This document shows, in pieces, positions 60,094-64,000 of a stretch of DNA of 64,000 bases. Position numbers and translations under genes: made by a program. The stretch comes from Paenibacillus montaniterrae (GTDB taxonomy: Bacteria; Bacillota; Bacilli; Paenibacillales; Paenibacillaceae): assembly GCF_018403185.1 (NCBI RefSeq), contig NZ_BOSE01000009.1, forward strand, positions 124,001-188,000, read 5' to 3'. The notes beneath the pieces were generated by a model. The model did not search any database. It was given only the letters and a program-made list of their open reading frames with translations, and was not told where the DNA came from. How positions within the stretch are numbered: position 1 is the first letter of the stretch; the number at the start of each line of letters is the position of its first letter.

Positions 60094-60840
60094 TTGGTTA
60101 AGAAAACATTAAAAATAGGAGTAGTTGCGAAGAAAACAGGACTTACTGTTCGAACCTTGCATCACTATGATCAAATTGGGTTGTTAAAGCCATCAGATGA
60201 AACAGAATCAGGTCACCGTCTTTATACAGATTCTGATATCGTACGGCTACATCAAATTGTAACGCTCAAGCAGTTGGGTTTTACTCTTGAAGAAATAAAA
60301 GACATGATGAATAACTCTGATTATAATCCGAAGGAAATGCTGAATTTACAGCTATCCCGATTAAACGAGCATATAAACCAGCTGGTTGAGCTTCGAAACA
60401 GGCTGCAAGACATTATTGGACTACTTGATGTAGGGGGAGCTGTATCGAGTGAACGTTTCCTCATGACAATCCAAATGATGAAAATGATTGAAAGCCCTTA
60501 TTTTTCGGAAAAGCACAAGGCGGAGATGTTAAACAAGTATAAGACGATGACTGCGAATGAATTGAGGCAAAATAACGAAGCAGGCAAGAATTTGCTTTCC
60601 GAGTTCCGTGCAATGATGGAAAGTGGGAAATTGCCTAGCGATTCCGAGGTTGCGCCACTCGCCAAACGATGGATACTTGAAATAGAATCAGTTGCTCCTG
60701 AGGGATTTATTCAATCCGCCGAACAATATTATAGTGAAAATTCGGATGAATCGATTGCTTATGGCATGGATAGTGAGCTTTATTTTTTCATCAAAGAAGC
60801 AGTCTCACACATTCACAACCTTTATGAATCACAGCTATAA
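60094..60840 (+). CDS. MerR family regulator with TipAS-like domain
   Basis: A 248-residue regulator with the MerR helix (GVVAKKTGLTVRTLHHYDQIGLL), a coiled coil to about residue 110 and a C-terminal domain like that of the 15330 gene. The TTG at 60094 is preferred because AAGGGAG lies eight bases before it; a GTG at 60085 is inside that site. A dyad TGACGTAACGTTA lies upstream at 60060-60072, close in sequence to the site found before the first MerR gene, suggesting a similar mode of control. Target unknown. Confidence 0.87.
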   Translation: MVKKTLKIGVVAKKTGLTVRTLHHYDQIGLLKPSDETESGHRLYTDSDIVRLHQIVTLKQLGFTLEEIKDMMNNSDYNPKEMLNLQLSRLNEHINQLVELRNRLQDIIGLLDVGGAVSSERFLMTIQMMKMIESPYFSEKHKAEMLNKYKTMTANELRQNNEAGKNLLSEFRAMMESGKLPSDSEVAPLAKRWILEIESVAPEGFIQSAEQYYSENSDESIAYGMDSELYFFIKEAVSHIHNLYESQL

Positions 60841-60958
60841 AATTTCAAGCGAAGTGTTAAGCCCATTACAGGTCCCAACCAGTTAGGTCTTTTTCATATG
60901 AAATTCATAAAAACATAGTATGATCATCTGAGCAAAGAGTAATGAAGGTAGGTGCGTT

Positions 60959-61630
60959 ATGGCAGAAGAAATTCTTGTCATCGAAGATGACCAATATATC
61001 CAGGAATTAATTGCGGAGTACCTCAAAGCGCAAGGGTACAAGGTGGAGACGGCCAGCAATGGGGCAGAGGGGTACCAAATGTTTAAAACCGGAAATTTTA
61101 ACCTTGTGCTGCTCGATGTTATGCTGCCAAACATGGATGGCTATTCTGTATGCAAAATGATTCGTCAGCATTCCACGACTCCGATTATTATATTGACTGC
61201 TTTAAGTGAAGAAAAGGATCAGCTTCATGCATTTGAATTGGAAGCGGACGATTATCTTGCAAAGCCGTTTTCATTTAATGTGCTGGTGAAACGGGTTGAG
61301 GCTGTTCTTCGCAGAACCAAGCTGGATATGAAACCGAAGGATTTAAGTTATGAGCGTCTTCGTTTGGATTGCGAAAGCTACAAAGCTTATCTCGATGATG
61401 TGCCGATCGAAATGACGGTGAGGGAGTTTACGATTCTTGCCTATTTGATCGAAAATGCAGGGCGAACGATTACTCGCGAAATGATTTTGGATCGCGTGTG
61501 GGGCTATGATTTTTTTGGAGATAGCCGCTTAGTCGATGCGCATATTAAAAATATACGCAAAAAAATCGGAGTGCCGTATATCCAAACGATTAAAGGCGTG
61601 GGCTATCTTATTGAGGGCAAAGCACGATGA
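60959..61630 (+). CDS. OmpR/PhoB-type response regulator
   Basis: A 223-residue regulator with receiver domain (acidic EDD at 9-11, Asp53 in LLDVMLP, Lys in LAKPF) and winged helix ending TIKGVGYLIEG. It overlaps the kinase by four bases (ATGA). Cognate target not evident; the sugar permease after the kinase has its own upstream terminator. Confidence 0.92.
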   Translation: MAEEILVIEDDQYIQELIAEYLKAQGYKVETASNGAEGYQMFKTGNFNLVLLDVMLPNMDGYSVCKMIRQHSTTPIIILTALSEEKDQLHAFELEADDYLAKPFSFNVLVKRVEAVLRRTKLDMKPKDLSYERLRLDCESYKAYLDDVPIEMTVREFTILAYLIENAGRTITREMILDRVWGYDFFGDSRLVDAHIKNIRKKIGVPYIQTIKGVGYLIEGKAR

Positions 61631-63117
61631 GAAGACATAAAAGCGTTGCCTTCAAAATATTTGCCGTCACAAGCTCTGTGCTGATCGTATTTGCTTGTAT
61701 TTTATATTTTACGCTTTACTTTATATTGCCTTCCTTTTATTTGCAGCACAAGAAAGCCGATTTGGCTAATGGAATTGCCGAATTGCTGGAAAATTATCCA
61801 CAAGGAAATTGGGAAGAAGGGATTAAGCAGGTCAGAGATTTTTCGATTGCCTACAACGCTGCCGTCATTGTAAAAGATGGGAACGACAACATTAAATTTC
61901 CTACGATTACGTTAGCACCTGCGGTTTCACTGGAGCGAGATGAGATGGAAGGTTTGGCAAGCTCTGATTGGGTGAAAATATCGACAGAACTGGAAGAAAC
62001 CAATAATGGGAAATTGCCTGTAAGCAATTATGAGCAAACGGTGATCATGACTGACTTGAGCTTGCCTGGGCATGAGCAGGAGGGAGGCTATACGATGTCA
62101 GTCCTCGCTTCTTTGCAGCCGATTGATGAAGCCGCTAGTATGCTGCTAAAGCTGGCTCCTTATATGCTGCTGATCATTTTTGTCATTTCCGTCGGAGGGG
62201 CTTATATTTACTCTCATTTCTTCGCGCGGCCGTTGGTTGGTATGAGCAAGGTAGCCAAGAGGATGGCGCAATTGGATTTTTCAGAGCGTTCGCACTACGC
62301 ATCTGATGATGAGATTGGTGAAATTTCGCAATCTTTAAACAGGCTGGCTATCAATTTGCAGCATTCGATGCAAGAATTGACAGAAGCCAATGCCAAATTA
62401 AAAAGCGATATTCAGCTCAAAGAAGAAATGGAAGCGAGGCGACGTGAGTTTGTTGCAACAATTTCCCATGAGTTGAAAACGCCGCTTACGGCTATATCAG
62501 GACAGTTGGAGGCGATGATTCATCAAGTCGGGCCCTATCGCGACCGCGATAAGTATTTGGTGCAGTCGCATCGGATTGTCAAGCAGATGGAAAAGCTGGT
62601 TTATGAAATTCTTGAGGTTTCCAAGCTGGAAGGTGACAGCTTTCAGCCACAGAGAGCGGAAGTGAATCTGTCCAGGTTGATTGGTGAAATGATAGAACCG
62701 ATTCGTTACTATTGCGAGCTGCACGGCATTGCGCTTCAAGCGGATATTTCCGAGCCTGTAACGGTAATAGGCGATGAGCGGCTGCTTGCGAAGGCGATTT
62801 CCAATATTGTCGGCAATGCCGCCTATTATACTAGAAAAGGAGAGCGCATCATTATCCGGCTGTCTTCGGATTGCCAGTATGCCGGGCTGAGTGTGCTGAA
62901 TACAGGCGCTCATCTGGATGAGCATGAAATTCCCGACTTATTCAAGGCGTTCTATCGAACGGACAAGTCAAGAAGCCGCCAAACGGGCGGCAGCGGCTTG
63001 GGCTTATATATTGTTAAAAAAATATTGGATGTTCATGATGCGATTTACAGCTTGTCCAATCATACCAACGGAGTTGAATTTGTACTCCAATTGCCGAAGA
63101 GCGAGCCACTGACGTAA
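61627..63117 (+). CDS. Sensor histidine kinase with HAMP domain
   Basis: A 496-residue kinase with helices at about residues 10-35 and 175-198, an outside sensing domain of about 140 residues between them, a HAMP domain (RPLVGMSKVAKRMAQLDFSE), the H box FVATISHELKTPLTAI (His281) and ATP-binding N, G1 and G2 boxes. Overlaps the response regulator. Its final codons form the left arm of the terminator hairpin at 63100. Confidence 0.92.
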   Translation: MRRHKSVAFKIFAVTSSVLIVFACILYFTLYFILPSFYLQHKKADLANGIAELLENYPQGNWEEGIKQVRDFSIAYNAAVIVKDGNDNIKFPTITLAPAVSLERDEMEGLASSDWVKISTELEETNNGKLPVSNYEQTVIMTDLSLPGHEQEGGYTMSVLASLQPIDEAASMLLKLAPYMLLIIFVISVGGAYIYSHFFARPLVGMSKVAKRMAQLDFSERSHYASDDEIGEISQSLNRLAINLQHSMQELTEANAKLKSDIQLKEEMEARRREFVATISHELKTPLTAISGQLEAMIHQVGPYRDRDKYLVQSHRIVKQMEKLVYEILEVSKLEGDSFQPQRAEVNLSRLIGEMIEPIRYYCELHGIALQADISEPVTVIGDERLLAKAISNIVGNAAYYTRKGERIIIRLSSDCQYAGLSVLNTGAHLDEHEIPDLFKAFYRTDKSRSRQTGGSGLGLYIVKKILDVHDAIYSLSNHTNGVEFVLQLPKSEPLT

Positions 63118-63138
63118 AGGTCAGAGCTCGCTTTTTTA
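63100..63138 (+). terminator. Terminator overlapping the kinase stop
   Basis: AGCGAGC and GCTCGCT outer arms with CTGAC/GTCAG inside, then TTTTTT. The kinase stop at 63115-63117 lies within the loop. Confidence 0.8.
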
Positions 63139-63245
63139 TTGTGTCTTCCCCTCATATTTTTCAAATGGCGTTCATTCACTTTTCATGCCAACTTCATACC
63201 GGGCACGTATCCTATGGTTTGTAGGAGAAAGGGGTGACTGAAGAA

Positions 63246-64000
63246 ATGAAACGAAAATGGCTGCGCTCCAAATTCCCCATTGCCCTGCTATTTTTAGCCC
63301 CGAGCCTAATCGGCTTCACGATTTTTTATCTCGTGCCTTTCATTGTGGGATTCTATTATTCGCTGATGGACAGCCCTACGAACGGATCATTTGTCGGTTT
63401 GGATAATTACAGGCAGCTGCTGCAAAGCGCATCTTTTCGCAAAGCCGCCTCTAATACTGCGATTTTTACGCTTACGGGCGTGCCTTTGGTTATGGCCATA
63501 TCGCTGGGACTTGCGCTGATGCTGAACCGGACGTTGCCTTTGCGGAATTGGCTTCGTGCAGCTTATGTAATGCCGCTCGTTGTTCCCGTCGCCTCGATCA
63601 TCGTTGTGTGGCAATTATGGTTTGATATGCAGGGGGCAATCAATGCGATTTGGACTTCGTGGGGGAACACACCGATTGACTGGATGAATACATCATGGGC
63701 AAGAGCCGTTGTCATGCTGATCTATCTATGGAAGACGATCGGCTACAATATGATCTTATTTTTGGCCGGATTGCAAAATATTCCGGATGAGTACTATGAA
63801 GCGGCGAGTTTGGATGGAGCGGGGCCAATCCGCAAATTTATTTCGATTACGCTTGTCTGTCTGACGCCAACCAATTTCTTCGTGTTGATTATGTCTATTA
63901 TTAGTTCGTTTAAGGTGTTCCGGGAAACATACCTGATTGCAGGCGATTATCCGCATGAAAGCATCTATATGCTGCAGCATTACATGAACAACATGTTTCA
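63246..64000 (+). CDS. Sugar ABC transporter permease, MalF/UgpA type (cut by window end)
   Basis: The ATG at 63246 follows GAAAGGGGTG and opens a frame that runs to the window edge (251 codons so far). The product begins MKRKWLRSKFPIALLFLAPS, has at least five helices and the family EAA segment (EYYEAASLDGAGPIRKFISI). This is the first permease of a carbohydrate importer; the second permease and binding protein should follow outside the window. The two-component system upstream is separated from it by a terminator but may still control it. Confidence 0.88.
   Translation, partial: MKRKWLRSKFPIALLFLAPSLIGFTIFYLVPFIVGFYYSLMDSPTNGSFVGLDNYRQLLQSASFRKAASNTAIFTLTGVPLVMAISLGLALMLNRTLPLRNWLRAAYVMPLVVPVASIIVVWQLWFDMQGAINAIWTSWGNTPIDWMNTSWARAVVMLIYLWKTIGYNMILFLAGLQNIPDEYYEAASLDGAGPIRKFISITLVCLTPTNFFVLIMSIISSFKVFRETYLIAGDYPHESIYMLQHYMNNMF

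Overview
The window reads as chromosome of a spore-former-type Bacillota, most like Paenibacillus or a close relative. The reasons are strong AGGAGG-type ribosome binding sites, frequent GTG and TTG starts, a lipoprotein-type binding protein, a menaquinol-type cytochrome bd operon in the order cydA-cydB-cydD-cydC, a TmrB homologue and many small regulator-plus-transporter units. The species is an inference; no marker gene fixes it. Base composition is moderate, with a few departures: a GC-rich radical SAM gene near 33 kb and an AT-richer stretch at about 53-61 kb.

Layout. 0-12.8 kb: a cut-off DUF1641 gene, a metallophosphoesterase, a ferric-iron-type ABC operon with a divergent LysR regulator, peptide deformylase, a HAD phosphatase, a DNA alkylation repair protein, azlCD and an MFS exporter. 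12.8-16.1 kb: four regulators with their targets (Crp/Fnr, Rrf2 with a YwnB-like oxidoreductase, MerR-TipAS). 17.0-25.8 kb: one long array with an ABC-2 exporter, a two-component system and a MacB/Bce-type ABC transporter. 26.6-32.9 kb: pepV and a second ABC-2 exporter with a DesK/LiaS-like two-component system. 33-40.4 kb: radical SAM gene and cytochrome bd. 40.4-46.7 kb: DUF368 lipid-carrier translocase and an AraC-linked fucoside cluster (aldo-keto reductase, alcohol dehydrogenase, GH95 fucosidase). 46.8-55.1 kb: ABC-F protein with an attenuator leader, MarR/MFS, RlmD, a decayed tRNA and TetR/MFS. 55.5-60.9 kb: a secreted three-domain lysozyme-like protein, then a marR-tmrB pair flanked on both sides by holin-like type I toxin modules, then Hsp33 and a second MerR. 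60.9-64 kb: an OmpR-type two-component system and the start of a sugar ABC permease.

Much of the window concerns sensing and exporting toxic compounds: several local regulators sit beside exporters, and operator-like palindromes lie in their promoter gaps.

The most unusual content lies between genes. (1) Twelve copies of a roughly 185-bp structured repeat in four tandem arrays, three of which run up to or into the 3' end of a gene, plus four copies of a second, giant-hairpin repeat beside two of the arrays. (2) Two paralogous 26- and 35-codon holin-like toxin genes, each with its Shine-Dalgarno sequence locked in a hairpin and facing a convergent antisense RNA unit. (3) A decayed tRNA-Ala whose anticodon now reads GGT. 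(4) A 47-codon leader ORF followed by an intrinsic terminator ahead of the ABC-F gene.
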